Program-made: the position numbers and the translations under genes | Shown here: piece after piece, positions 44,720-53,921 of the stretch | How positions within the stretch are numbered: position 1 is the first letter of the stretch | Layout of the letters: each line of letters opens with the position of its first letter | Assembly: GCF_017353175.1 (NCBI RefSeq) | Contig: NZ_JAFMYW010000001.1 | Location: 992,001-1,056,000, forward strand | Direction: 5' to 3' | DNA from: Fibrella forsythiae | GTDB taxonomy: Bacteria; Bacteroidota; Bacteroidia; Cytophagales; Spirosomataceae | DNA: 64,000 bases | The notes under the pieces: generated by a model | Database searches by the model: none | Seen by the model: only the letters and a program-made list of their open reading frames with translations | What the model was told of the DNA's origin: nothing

Positions 44720-46118
44720 GCTGTCAAGAACCCTCTTTTTTGTCTGTTCCCTAGCCACGCTGATCGCCTGCAGCACCACCGGGAAGGTGGTAGATTCACA
44801 ACAACTGACGGTTACCGGAAATGGGCGCTACCTGGCCAGTGGTAGTGGTGCGGATAAGCCGTTTTTCTGGCTCGGCGATACCGGCTGGCTACTCTTCAGC
44901 CGCCTCACCCGCGAAGAGGTCGAGACGTACCTGGAGAACCGGAAACAGAAAGGCTTCAATGTGATTCAGGTGATGGTGCTGCACACCCTGTCGGTTACCA
45001 ACATGTATGGCGACTCGGCGCTCATCCATAAAAACGTGGCAACGCCCGCCGTCACTGCCGGTTCGTCGTTCAGCAATGCCGCCGAGTATGACTTCTGGGA
45101 TCATGTCGATTTTGTGGTCGACAAGGCAGCCGAGAAAGGTATCTACATGGCGCTGGTGCCGGTTTGGGGCGGAAACGTGAAGAACGGCGGCGTGGATCAG
45201 CAGCAGGCGGCCACCTACGCCAGCTTCCTGGCCGAGCGCTATAAAAACCGCCCCAACATAATCTGGCTCAACGGTGGCGACATCAAAGGCAGCGACTCAA
45301 TGGCCGTCTGGAAAACGATTGGCCGCACCATCAACCAGCTCGATTCGACACACCTGATCACCTTTCACCCACGCGGACGCACGTCGTCGTCAGAGTGGTT
45401 TCATACGGAAGACTGGCTCGATTTCAACATGGCACAGTCGGGTCATCGTACCTACGCGCAGGATACCTCGGCCAACGAAAAATGGCATTACGGCGAAGAT
45501 AACTGGCGCTACATTCAGGCCGACCTGGCCCGTACGCCCGCCAAACCAACCATCGACGCCGAGCCTTCCTACGAAGGTATTCCGCACGGCTTACACGATA
45601 CGACCCTCCCCCGCTGGACAGCCGATGAGGTTCGCCGGTACGGCTACTGGTCGGTACTGGCCGGGGCCTTTGGCTATACCTACGGGCACAATTCGGTGAT
45701 GCAGATGTACAAGAAAGGCGACACCAAAACGTCGTTCGGCCCAATCGAAACCTGGGATAGGGCCATCGATGCGCCTGGTGCCGGCCAGATGATTCACCTG
45801 AAAAACCTGATGCTCGCCCACTCCTTCTTCGACCGCATTCCCGACCAGTCGATGATTGCCGACCAGGGCAGCCGGTACGAGTATCTGGTGGCCAGCCGGG
45901 GTGCCGGATATGCCCTGGTCTACACCTACACGGGGCGGACGTTCAAGCTGCACATGGGTAAGATTCCGGGCTCCAGCGTAGCTGCCTCCTGGTTCAACCC
46001 GCGCGACGGTAAATCAACGGTCATTGGCGACGTGGCCAACACGGGCGTGACAGAATTCAACCCACCCGCCGAGCCTGAAGCGGGCAACGACTGGGTGTTA
46101 GTTCTCCAGCAGAAATGA
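44706..46118 (+). CDS. GH140-type apiosidase (lipoprotein)
   Basis: From the ATG at 44706 the 470-residue product has a lipoprotein signal (LATLIACS). The DUF4038-type barrel follows (PFFWLGDTGWLLFSRLTREEVETYLENRKQKGFNVIQVMVLH, RPNIIWLNGGDIKGSDS, LITFHPRGRTSSSEWFH, TIDAEPSYEGIPHG), and a C-terminal beta domain of the 'putative collagen-binding' type (about 390-470). GH140 enzymes cleave the linkage between D-apiose and the polygalacturonic backbone of RG-II. It overlaps the GH43-like gene by four bases. Surface or periplasmic location is inferred. Its presence is the best evidence that D-apiose is released by this organism. Confidence 0.88.
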   Translation: MPNHTLSRTLFFVCSLATLIACSTTGKVVDSQQLTVTGNGRYLASGSGADKPFFWLGDTGWLLFSRLTREEVETYLENRKQKGFNVIQVMVLHTLSVTNMYGDSALIHKNVATPAVTAGSSFSNAAEYDFWDHVDFVVDKAAEKGIYMALVPVWGGNVKNGGVDQQQAATYASFLAERYKNRPNIIWLNGGDIKGSDSMAVWKTIGRTINQLDSTHLITFHPRGRTSSSEWFHTEDWLDFNMAQSGHRTYAQDTSANEKWHYGEDNWRYIQADLARTPAKPTIDAEPSYEGIPHGLHDTTLPRWTADEVRRYGYWSVLAGAFGYTYGHNSVMQMYKKGDTKTSFGPIETWDRAIDAPGAGQMIHLKNLMLAHSFFDRIPDQSMIADQGSRYEYLVASRGAGYALVYTYTGRTFKLHMGKIPGSSVAASWFNPRDGKSTVIGDVANTGVTEFNPPAEPEAGNDWVLVLQQK

Positions 46119-47020
46119 GCCGGTTCGTCTTCGCCTTCGCCCTGCTGATCGGCCTCAGTTCGTGCTCGAAGCCGGTTTACCTGTTTACGTCTTTCCATGA
46201 ACCCGCCACCGAGGGGCTGCGGCTGCTGTACAGCCACGATGGTTACCACTGGACAGACCTGAACCGAACGTACCTGAAGCCCGAGATCGGCACCCAGAAA
46301 GTAATGCGCGATCCGTCTGTTGCCCAGGGGAAAGACGGTACGTTCCACCTCGTCTGGACCAGCAGTTGGAAAGGGGATAAAGGATTTGGCTACGCCAGTT
46401 CCAACGACCTGATTCACTGGACCCAACAGCAGTTTATCCCTGTGATGGAGCATGAGCCAACTACCGTGAACGTGTGGGCTCCCGAACTTTTTTACGACGA
46501 TGAAGCCGATCAGTTCGTACTCATCTGGGCATCAACCATCCCGAACCGGTTCGAGCGGGGTATTGAAGAGGAAACCAACAACCACCGGATGTACTACACG
46601 ATTACGAAAGACTTCCAGACCTTCGCCCCCACGAAGCTGTTCCTGGACCCAAAATTCAGTGTGATCGACGCCGTTATTGTAAAGCGCAAACCGGCTGATT
46701 ATGTGCTGGTTCTGAAAGACAACACTCGCCCGGAACGCAACATCAAAGTAGCGTTTGGCCATAGCGCCATCGGGCCTTATACGAACGTGTCGGCACCCTT
46801 CACGAAGAAGTTCACCGAAGGGCCATCCGTAGCCAACGTGGGCAAAGACTGGCTGATCTATTTCGACTCGTATCAGGATAAAAAATACGGCGCCGTGAAG
46901 ACTCAGGATTTTAAAACATTCACCGATGTCTCGGCCCAAACGTCGGTGCCTGAAGGGCATAAACATGGCACCATTTTCAAGGTTAAAAAGCGCGTTTTAA
47001 CGGGTTTGCTGAAGGAGTAG
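46115..47020 (+). CDS. GH43-like five-bladed beta-propeller hydrolase (lipoprotein)
   Basis: The 301 residues start with a lipoprotein signal (IGLSSCS, Cys17). Repeated propeller blades are visible (GLRLLYSHDGYHWTD, GTFHLVWTSSWKGDKGFGYASSNDLIHWT, HRMYYTITKDFQTF). The three acidic sites of the GH43/62 clan appear as Asp66 (MRDPSV), Asp185 (SVIDAV) and Glu235 (FTEGPSV). Family members are arabinosidases, xylosidases or galactosidases. It overlaps GH140 (ATGA), so the two act together, perhaps on apiose- or arabinose-bearing side chains. Propeller families GH142/143 from RG-II systems are an alternative. Confidence 0.8.
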   Translation: MSRFVFAFALLIGLSSCSKPVYLFTSFHEPATEGLRLLYSHDGYHWTDLNRTYLKPEIGTQKVMRDPSVAQGKDGTFHLVWTSSWKGDKGFGYASSNDLIHWTQQQFIPVMEHEPTTVNVWAPELFYDDEADQFVLIWASTIPNRFERGIEEETNNHRMYYTITKDFQTFAPTKLFLDPKFSVIDAVIVKRKPADYVLVLKDNTRPERNIKVAFGHSAIGPYTNVSAPFTKKFTEGPSVANVGKDWLIYFDSYQDKKYGAVKTQDFKTFTDVSAQTSVPEGHKHGTIFKVKKRVLTGLLKE

Positions 47021-47047
47021 TGCGTGTATGCTGACGTGTGATGTCTC

Positions 47048-47171
47048 CGCGCTTGCGGCCCTTCGACTAGCTCAGGGTGACACCGGGGTGGCGGACCACT
47101 CCCACTCAAGGTCGTCAGGCACATTCGGATGTGTCTTGTCACCCTGAGCTAGTCGAAGGGCCGCAAGCGCG
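47048..47171. repeat. 35-bp-arm perfect inverted repeat (palindrome family B)
   Basis: Arms 47048-47082 and 47137-47171 are exact reverse complements with a 54-nt loop. Contains CCCTTCGACTAGCTCAGGG and GCAAGCGCGAAGC elements, related to 20081-20179. It lies between the GH43-like gene and the GH2 gene. Confidence 0.75.
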
Positions 47172-47231
47172 AAGCAATACACATAATCAATTTCAACATA
47201 CAGCACCTCCCCAAACCCACCAACACAACGA

Positions 47232-50033
47232 ATGAACCCTAAAACCCTCTCCCTTTTTTGCTCACTCCTCTTCCTGGCCCAGCTGGCGACGGCGCAGCAG
47301 ACAGAACGGCGTTATCTGTCGGGCACCGGCAATGACCATACCGTAAACTGGTCATTCTATTGCACGGCCGGGCAAAATTCAGGGAAGTGGACAACCATTC
47401 CGGTGCCCTCAAACTGGGAGTTGCAGGGGTTTGGCAAGTACAATTATGGCTTTGCCAAAGACAGTTCGCGGGGGAAAGAGCAGGGTTTGTATAAGCATGA
47501 CTTTCAGGTGCCGGCTGCCTGGAAAGGAAAACGGATTAACCTCGTTTTTGAAGGCGCCATGACCGATACCGACGTGAAAATCAACGGTAAATCGGCGGGG
47601 GCAACGCATCAGGGATCGTATTACGCCTTTAGCTACGATGTATCGGAACTGCTCAACTACGGCGCGGGGAATTTGCTGGAAGCTACGGTATCGAAACACT
47701 CGTTGAACAGTTCGGTGAATGAAGCCGAGCGCAAAGGCGATTTCTGGATTTTCGGGGGCATTTTCCGGCCGGTGTATCTGGAGGTTCTTCCCGCTGAGCA
47801 CATTGGACACGTAGCCATTGATGCCAAAGCAGACGGATCATTTACGGCTCAACTTCAACTCAACACGGCCAGCGCCAATCAGGTGACGGCGCAGCTCTAC
47901 ACCATGGCCGGGCAGAAAGTAGGTACGTTGGTCAGCGCGAAACTGAGCGGCGGTAGTAAGTCGGTAACGCTCACCAGTCAGTTGACCAACCCGTTACGCT
48001 GGACGCCCGAAACGCCTACCCGATACAAGGTTGTATTCAGATTGCTTCAGGCTGGCAAACCCGTTCACACGTTGACAAAGGCATTTGGGTTCCGAACGGT
48101 GGAGATAAAGCAGCGGGATGGCATCTATGTAAACGGCACGAAAGTCAAACTTAAGGGCGTGAACCGGCATTCGTTCTGGCCGTCGTCGGGGCGGGCGTTG
48201 AGCAAGGGCCTGAGCATTCTGGACGTGAACCTGATGAAAGACATGAACATGAACGCCGTCCGGATGTCGCATTACCCGCCCGACGATCATTTTCTCGACG
48301 TCTGCGACTCGCTCGGCCTGTTTGTGTTCGACGAACTGGCGGGCTGGCACGGCCATTACGACACACCGACCGGTACAAAGCTGCTCCGAGAACTCATTAC
48401 GCACGACGTAAACCATCCGTCGGTCATTGTCTGGATCAACGGGAACGAAGGCGGGCACAACACCGAGCTCGACCCGCTGTTTGCCAGGGAAGACATTCAG
48501 AAACGGCACGTGCTGCACGCCTGGGAGGATTTCGGCGGGTTCGACACGCAGCATTACCGCGAGTTCAACTACGGTATCGGCAACTACAACCACGGCCATT
48601 CGATGACGCTACCGACCGAATTCCTGCACGGCCTATACGATGGTGGACACGGTGCCGGCCTCGAAGACTACTGGGAATCGATGTGGCATGACCCACTGGC
48701 GGCGGGCGGTTTTCTCTGGGATTTTTCGGATGAGGGCGTAGTACGAACAGACAAACGCCGACCAGACGGGTCGGAATTTATCGACACCGACGGCAACCGG
48801 GGGGCCGATGGCATTGTGGGACCGTATCGCGAAAAGGAAGGCAGTTATTTTACGGTGAAAGAAGTGTGGTCGCCCATTCACGTCGAAAGGCGAGAGATTA
48901 CCCAGACGTTTGACGGCAGTTTCCCGGTCGAAAATCGATACCATTTCACCAACGTGAATCAATGTTCATTTTCCGGGAAGCTGGTAAAAGTGAGCGGGCC
49001 ATACGAAGCCGTCAGGTCAACATCGGTCACTTTTCCGGTGGCGGCACCGAGCCTGAAACCGCTGGAAAAAGGCACGTTACAGGCAACCCTCCCGGCCAAC
49101 TGGCGCGACTACGATTTCATCTACATCACTGCCACCGATCCGTTCAAGCGGGAGTTGTTCACCTGGAGTTTCCCAATCTCACTGCCGAAGAAATTGGCGG
49201 CAACGATTGTCAAATCGACTGGTTCAGGTACGTTGGCAGCGTCTGAGACTGACTCGCTGTATACGGTGAAGGCCAGCGGCGTTCAACTCTCGTTCAGCCG
49301 GAAGACGGGCATGCTGAAACAGGTCTCTAACGGAAACGGGATCATTCCGCTTACCAACGGCCCGGTCTTGCAGGAAGGCGTCAACAATTTCGGCGGTTTC
49401 AGCAAGCGGATCGATGGACAGACCATCATTATCGAATCGACCTTCGACCGCAAATCAGGCTACAACACGCTCCAATGGACGATTTATCCGTCGGGCTGGG
49501 TGAAGATGCAGGTACGTTACTTCCCCGACGGCTATTTCACGACGTTGGTAGGGGTTAATTTCTCGTTCCCCGAGTCGCAGATGAACGGCGTAACGTGGGT
49601 TGGTAAAGGCCCTTATCGGGTCTGGAAAAACCGCCTGAAAGGGGGTGCGTTTGGTCTGTGGGCGAAAGCGTATAACACCACCGAAACCGGCGAATTTCCA
49701 TTCATCTATCCTGAGTTCAAGGGCTACCACGCCAACATGTACTGGTGTCGGTTCGAGACGAAAGGGCAGCCGTTTACCGTGGCTACCGAGGATGAAGATG
49801 TGTTTTTCCGGCTGTTTACACCCGCCTGGAAAACAGACCAATGGCACAATTACGAACCCATTTTCCCGAGCGGCGATATCTCGTTCATGCAGGGCATCAG
49901 CAGCATCGGTTCAAAAACGCAGCGCAACGAAACCACCGGCCCGATGGGCATGAAAAATATCTTTTACGACTACGAAAAAGAACCCGCCCGCGCCAAAGTG
50001 CTGACGCTCTATTTTGATTTTTCCGGTAAGTGA
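47232..50033 (+). CDS. GH2-family glycoside hydrolase 1
   Basis: The 933-residue secreted protein (signal peptide to ATAQ) has the GH2 plan: sugar-binding jelly roll (IPVPSNWELQGFGKYNYGF ... GLYKHDFQVPAAWKGKRINLVFEGAMTDTDVKING), Ig-like domain, and a barrel starting near GVNRHSFWPSSGRALSK. The acid/base motif is VIVWINGNEGGHNTE (NE). GGFLWDFSDEGVVRTD and the downstream segment SYFTVKEVWSPI are typical of a Bacteroidota subgroup. A large C-terminal beta domain follows. It would act on a beta-linked galactose, glucuronic acid or alpha-L-arabinopyranose in pectin; substrate cannot be set from sequence alone. Confidence 0.88.
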   Translation: MNPKTLSLFCSLLFLAQLATAQQTERRYLSGTGNDHTVNWSFYCTAGQNSGKWTTIPVPSNWELQGFGKYNYGFAKDSSRGKEQGLYKHDFQVPAAWKGKRINLVFEGAMTDTDVKINGKSAGATHQGSYYAFSYDVSELLNYGAGNLLEATVSKHSLNSSVNEAERKGDFWIFGGIFRPVYLEVLPAEHIGHVAIDAKADGSFTAQLQLNTASANQVTAQLYTMAGQKVGTLVSAKLSGGSKSVTLTSQLTNPLRWTPETPTRYKVVFRLLQAGKPVHTLTKAFGFRTVEIKQRDGIYVNGTKVKLKGVNRHSFWPSSGRALSKGLSILDVNLMKDMNMNAVRMSHYPPDDHFLDVCDSLGLFVFDELAGWHGHYDTPTGTKLLRELITHDVNHPSVIVWINGNEGGHNTELDPLFAREDIQKRHVLHAWEDFGGFDTQHYREFNYGIGNYNHGHSMTLPTEFLHGLYDGGHGAGLEDYWESMWHDPLAAGGFLWDFSDEGVVRTDKRRPDGSEFIDTDGNRGADGIVGPYREKEGSYFTVKEVWSPIHVERREITQTFDGSFPVENRYHFTNVNQCSFSGKLVKVSGPYEAVRSTSVTFPVAAPSLKPLEKGTLQATLPANWRDYDFIYITATDPFKRELFTWSFPISLPKKLAATIVKSTGSGTLAASETDSLYTVKASGVQLSFSRKTGMLKQVSNGNGIIPLTNGPVLQEGVNNFGGFSKRIDGQTIIIESTFDRKSGYNTLQWTIYPSGWVKMQVRYFPDGYFTTLVGVNFSFPESQMNGVTWVGKGPYRVWKNRLKGGAFGLWAKAYNTTETGEFPFIYPEFKGYHANMYWCRFETKGQPFTVATEDEDVFFRLFTPAWKTDQWHNYEPIFPSGDISFMQGISSIGSKTQRNETTGPMGMKNIFYDYEKEPARAKVLTLYFDFSGK

Positions 50034-50080
50034 ATGGAGCTGACGCAGCGTGTTACTGACGCTTGATTGCTTCGCATACT

Positions 50081-50111
50081 CGTTGTCGCTCGCCTGTGGC
50101 GAGTGACAACG
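50081..50111. terminator. Hairpin after GH2-1
   Basis: 14-bp stem (50081-50094 with 50098-50111, one G-T pair) and 3-nt loop. No T-run follows, so it may act as a stabiliser rather than a full terminator in the run of co-directional genes. Confidence 0.5.
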
Positions 50112-50142
50112 ACGTACACAACCACCACCAACAACCCCAACC

Positions 50143-52653
50143 ATGAACCGAACCTTAGCTACACTTCTACTACTCCTTCTCGGCACGGTCACCGTTGCGC
50201 AACAGGCTCAATGCTGGGTGGCGGTTGATGGGTCAGATGCCAATGCGGGAACGAAAGAAAAACCGCTGGCCAGCCTACAGATGGCGTTGCGGAAAGTGCG
50301 CGAACTTCGACGACTAGCCGACCCAAGCATAGCTGGAGGAGCGCATATTTATCTGCGCAACGGCTTATATCTGCTCAACGAACCGGTATTCATTCGACCT
50401 GAAGACTCGGGTACGTTGGCGAATCCGACAATAATTGAATCAGCTCCCGATGAGCGGCCGGTGTTGAGCGGCGGCGTTCCGGTTGCTGGCTGGCAAAAGC
50501 TAAAAGGTACCGTTCCGGGCTTACCCAACGAAGCAATCGGCAACGTATGGGTGGCCGACGCACCGATGGCAGGTGGTCGGCTGCTGACGTTCCGGCAACT
50601 GTGGGTCAATGGCCAGAAAGCAACCCGCGCCAAAGACACGCCCTATCCGCTGATGAACCGAATACTGTCGTGGAACAGGGCAGAACAGACGTGCTGGATT
50701 CCCGCGCCAAAAGCCGGTGACTTATCGAAAGCGGCAGGCCTGGAAATGCTGATTCACCAGTGGTGGGCCATTGCCAATCTACGCGTAAAGCACATTGACA
50801 TTCGGGGAGATAGCGCAAAACTATCGTTTCATCAACCCGAAAGCCGTATTCAGTCAGAGCACCCGTGGCCAGCGCCCTGGCTCTCGAAAGAAACGGGTAA
50901 CTCGGCCTTTTACCTGGCCAATGCCATCCAGTTTCTGAACGAACCCGGCGAATGGTTTCTGGATACGAAAGCGCAGAAACTCTATTACATTCCCCGCCCC
51001 GGCGAAAACCTGGCAACGTCGACAGTCATCGCGCCATCGCTCGAAACGCTGGTGCAGATTACCGGCACGCCCGACCACCCGGTCTCGAACGTGCAGTTCA
51101 GGGGCATCGCGTTTCAGCATACGGGCTGGGTACGTCCGTCGCAACAGGGGCACGTACCGCACCAGGTAGGGCTGTACATGCTGGATGCCTACAAACTAAA
51201 AACGCCGGGAACGCCCGATAAAAAGACGCTCGAGAATCAGGCGTGGGTGGGCCGTCCGGCGGCGGCGGTCGAGGTGTCGTTTGCCAACCATACCGGTTTT
51301 TCAAATTGCCGGTTTACCCACCTGGCGTCTACCGGCCTCGATTATCACCGGGGCGTTCAGGACAACCAGATTCAAGGGAACGTATTCAGCGATATTGGCG
51401 GCACGGGTATTCAGGCGGGCGTTTTCTCCGACGAAGCCACTGAGATTCACCTGCCCTATAACCCCACCGACGAGCGTGATGTGTGCAGTAATCTGACCAT
51501 TCGTAATAACCTGATTACCAACGTCACCAACGAAGATTGGGGCTGCGTAGGCATCGGTGCTGGGTACGTTCGGGGCATTGCCATCGAGCATAACGATATC
51601 AGCAACGTGTCGTATAGTGGCATCAGCATGGGCTGGGGCTGGACGCCGACGGTCAATGTGATGCGTAATAACCGGGTGGTGGCGAACCGGATTCATCATT
51701 TCGCCAAGCATCTGTACGATGCAGCAGCGATCTACACACTCTCTGCCCAACCGGGTTCAATCATCGCCGGGAACGTGATCGATAGTGTGTACAACGCGCC
51801 ATACGCGCACCTGCCAGCCCACTGGTTTTACCTCTACACCGACGAAGGTTCCTCGTTTTTCACGGTCCGCGACAACTGGACGCCCTCAGAGAAATACCTG
51901 CAAAATGCGAACGGTCCCAACAACGTCTGGGCCAACAACGGCCCGCAGGTTGCTGATAGCCTGAAAGCAAAAGCCGGACTTGAGCCGTCGTATGGTCATC
52001 TGCTAGGTGACAAAACGGCTCCTGACCCGGCCTGGCGCATCAACAAGGAGAATCCGGTGATTGTGGAATTAGTAGCGAAACCAGGTCACCCGCTGGATCT
52101 GCAGCAGATGAAAGCCGTACTGGCAAAAAGCAAGGTCAGTGAGGCATCGCTCTACCAGTGGGACAATCATTACGTCATTTTCGATAAAGTGCAGGATGTA
52201 TTTGTGCTGAGCGAGCGCCTGAAAACTGCGTTTCCAACGGCGCAGGTGAAGACCTACTATGACCTGTTCTTCGAGTTTAACCGCTCCCGGTGCAGCACCG
52301 GGCCGGTTACTGGCGAATGGAACCACACGATCCTGACCGCGAACCTGGTGGCTGACCCTGCACGTCAGCACGAGTATCTGGCCCACCACGCCACGCAGTT
52401 CGAGAAATGGCCTGAACTGTCGAACGGTTTCTGCAACGCCGATTTTCAGCAATTGCTGCTGTACCGAAACGGGCGTCAACTGATGCTCGTCATCAGTATT
52501 CCCAAAGGCGAAAGTCTTGATAAACTTAATCCGAAAACAACCGAAAATAATCCCCGCGTCGACGAGTGGAATGCACTGATGAAGAAATATCAGGAAGGAA
52601 TCCCCGGCACAAAACCCGGCGAAACATGGGTGAATTTGAAACCAGTTAACTAA
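50143..52653 (+). CDS. GH141-type right-handed beta-helix hydrolase fused to an L-rhamnose-mutarotase-like domain
   Basis: After a signal peptide (to about VAQ, residue 19) residues 20-640 form a right-handed parallel beta-helix (WVAVDGSDANAGTKEKPLASLQMAL, YLRNGLYLLNEPVFI, then repeated helix turns such as IRNNLITNVTNEDWGCVGIG and IEHNDISNVSYSGISMGWGW). This is the GH141 plan, which includes the RG-II alpha-L-fucosidase. Residues about 650-836 look like an L-rhamnose/L-fucose mutarotase fold (EYLAHHATQFEKWPELSNGFCNADF, LMLVISIPKGESLDKLN, RVDEWNALMKKYQEGIPG). Release of L-fucose followed by anomer interconversion would fit. The fusion is inferred by pattern only. Confidence 0.8.
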   Translation: MNRTLATLLLLLLGTVTVAQQAQCWVAVDGSDANAGTKEKPLASLQMALRKVRELRRLADPSIAGGAHIYLRNGLYLLNEPVFIRPEDSGTLANPTIIESAPDERPVLSGGVPVAGWQKLKGTVPGLPNEAIGNVWVADAPMAGGRLLTFRQLWVNGQKATRAKDTPYPLMNRILSWNRAEQTCWIPAPKAGDLSKAAGLEMLIHQWWAIANLRVKHIDIRGDSAKLSFHQPESRIQSEHPWPAPWLSKETGNSAFYLANAIQFLNEPGEWFLDTKAQKLYYIPRPGENLATSTVIAPSLETLVQITGTPDHPVSNVQFRGIAFQHTGWVRPSQQGHVPHQVGLYMLDAYKLKTPGTPDKKTLENQAWVGRPAAAVEVSFANHTGFSNCRFTHLASTGLDYHRGVQDNQIQGNVFSDIGGTGIQAGVFSDEATEIHLPYNPTDERDVCSNLTIRNNLITNVTNEDWGCVGIGAGYVRGIAIEHNDISNVSYSGISMGWGWTPTVNVMRNNRVVANRIHHFAKHLYDAAAIYTLSAQPGSIIAGNVIDSVYNAPYAHLPAHWFYLYTDEGSSFFTVRDNWTPSEKYLQNANGPNNVWANNGPQVADSLKAKAGLEPSYGHLLGDKTAPDPAWRINKENPVIVELVAKPGHPLDLQQMKAVLAKSKVSEASLYQWDNHYVIFDKVQDVFVLSERLKTAFPTAQVKTYYDLFFEFNRSRCSTGPVTGEWNHTILTANLVADPARQHEYLAHHATQFEKWPELSNGFCNADFQQLLLYRNGRQLMLVISIPKGESLDKLNPKTTENNPRVDEWNALMKKYQEGIPGTKPGETWVNLKPVN

Positions 52654-52657
52654 TGGA

Positions 52658-52756
52658 ATGTCGGATTGGGGATATCGGATTTGGGATTTATTACTTACGC
52701 CAGAATTGCTTTATTGTAAACAATAAATCCCAAATCCGATAGCCCCAATCCAACAT
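52658..52756. repeat. 30-bp-arm inverted repeat (palindrome family C)
   Basis: Arms 52663-52692 and 52722-52751 pair with one mismatch, and pairing continues outward to 52658/52756 after another mismatch. GGATTGGGGAT and GGATTTGGGATTT make up the arms; loop is 29 nt. It separates GH141 from the oxidoreductase. Confidence 0.7.
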
Positions 52757-52768
52757 CCACTTATCTCT

Positions 52769-53833
52769 ATGTTACGATTAGGCATTTTAGGATTGGGCGA
52801 AGGACGCAGCACCATGTCGGCGGCGTCAGCGAGTCCGAATTACGAACTGGTCTGCATTTGCGACCAGAAACTCGAGTTGTGTCAGCAACGCGCCAAGGAG
52901 TTCGATTTTCACCGATTCACGACCAATTATCAGGACCTGCTAGACGACCCGACGATCGACGTCATCGCGATTTACACGCCCGACAAATTCCACGCCGAGC
53001 ATACCAAACAGGCCTTGCTGCATGGTAAGCATGTAGTCTGTACAAAACCGTTTATCGATGACCTGTCGACGGCCAGAGAGCTGATCGACCTTAGCGAGCA
53101 GACAGGCAAAAAGGTGTTTGTGGGGCAAAGTTCGCGCTTTTTCGAGCCAATGAAAAAGCAGCGTGCCGACTACGAAAAGGGCCTCATAGGCGAACTGATC
53201 ACGATCGAAGGCTATTACCACGCCGACCACCGCTGGTTCCTCGACAAGGGCTGGTCGCTGGAAAACGAATTTAAGTGGCTTTATGGTGGCCTGAGTCACC
53301 CGGTCGATTTCATCCGCTGGTACCTGCCCAACATTGAAGAGGTGATGGGCTACGGTATGCTCAGCGCCAACGGCCGGAAAGGTGGGTTGAAAAACGCCGA
53401 CACGATGCACTTCATTTTTAAAGCCACCGACGGACGGATTGCCCGGGTGAGCGGCGCATATACCGGCCCGGTACAACCCGTGGTGCGCGACTCGGAAATG
53501 AGCTGTATTCTGCGCGGAACCGAGGGCTGTAGCCAGGCCGATTACATGGATCTTCGCTACGCCATTACGACCAATTCCGGCGAGGAACTGGTGCAGACGT
53601 GGGAGCATAAGCTGAAGCACTATTTCCGGTTTGAAGGCAAAAGTCACCACGCCGGCGAGTATCAGAATTACCTCGACTATTTCGCCACCTGCCTCGAATC
53701 GGGCCAGATAGCCTACCCCGATATCCGCGAGGGCATCGGCACCGTGGCCCTGCTTCAATCAATGGACAAATCACTGCAAACCGGCCTGCCCGTGAAAATT
53801 CAGGATGTCCTCCGCGAGCATGGATTAGTGTGA
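52769..53833 (+). CDS. Gfo/Idh/MocA-family oxidoreductase
   Basis: The 354 residues have an N-terminal Rossmann domain (LRLGILGLGEGRSTMSAASASPNYELVCICD; CTKPF with the conserved Lys-Pro near 95) and the C-terminal alpha/beta substrate domain with YGGLSHPVDFIRWYLP, where His is the usual catalytic base. The family uses NAD(P) on sugars, sugar acids and inositols. It lies directly before a sodium:solute symporter gene. A known D-apiose dehydrogenase belongs to this family, so this is a candidate for D-apiose oxidation, but the family is broad and this is inference. Confidence 0.88.
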   Translation: MLRLGILGLGEGRSTMSAASASPNYELVCICDQKLELCQQRAKEFDFHRFTTNYQDLLDDPTIDVIAIYTPDKFHAEHTKQALLHGKHVVCTKPFIDDLSTARELIDLSEQTGKKVFVGQSSRFFEPMKKQRADYEKGLIGELITIEGYYHADHRWFLDKGWSLENEFKWLYGGLSHPVDFIRWYLPNIEEVMGYGMLSANGRKGGLKNADTMHFIFKATDGRIARVSGAYTGPVQPVVRDSEMSCILRGTEGCSQADYMDLRYAITTNSGEELVQTWEHKLKHYFRFEGKSHHAGEYQNYLDYFATCLESGQIAYPDIREGIGTVALLQSMDKSLQTGLPVKIQDVLREHGLV

Positions 53834-53921
53834 GAATGAATGCCATAGTGCACGATTTTGTCGTCCCTCCTTCCGTCGGTATGACAAAAAATGACCCATC
53901 GTCCATTGTTCATTGCCCCCT

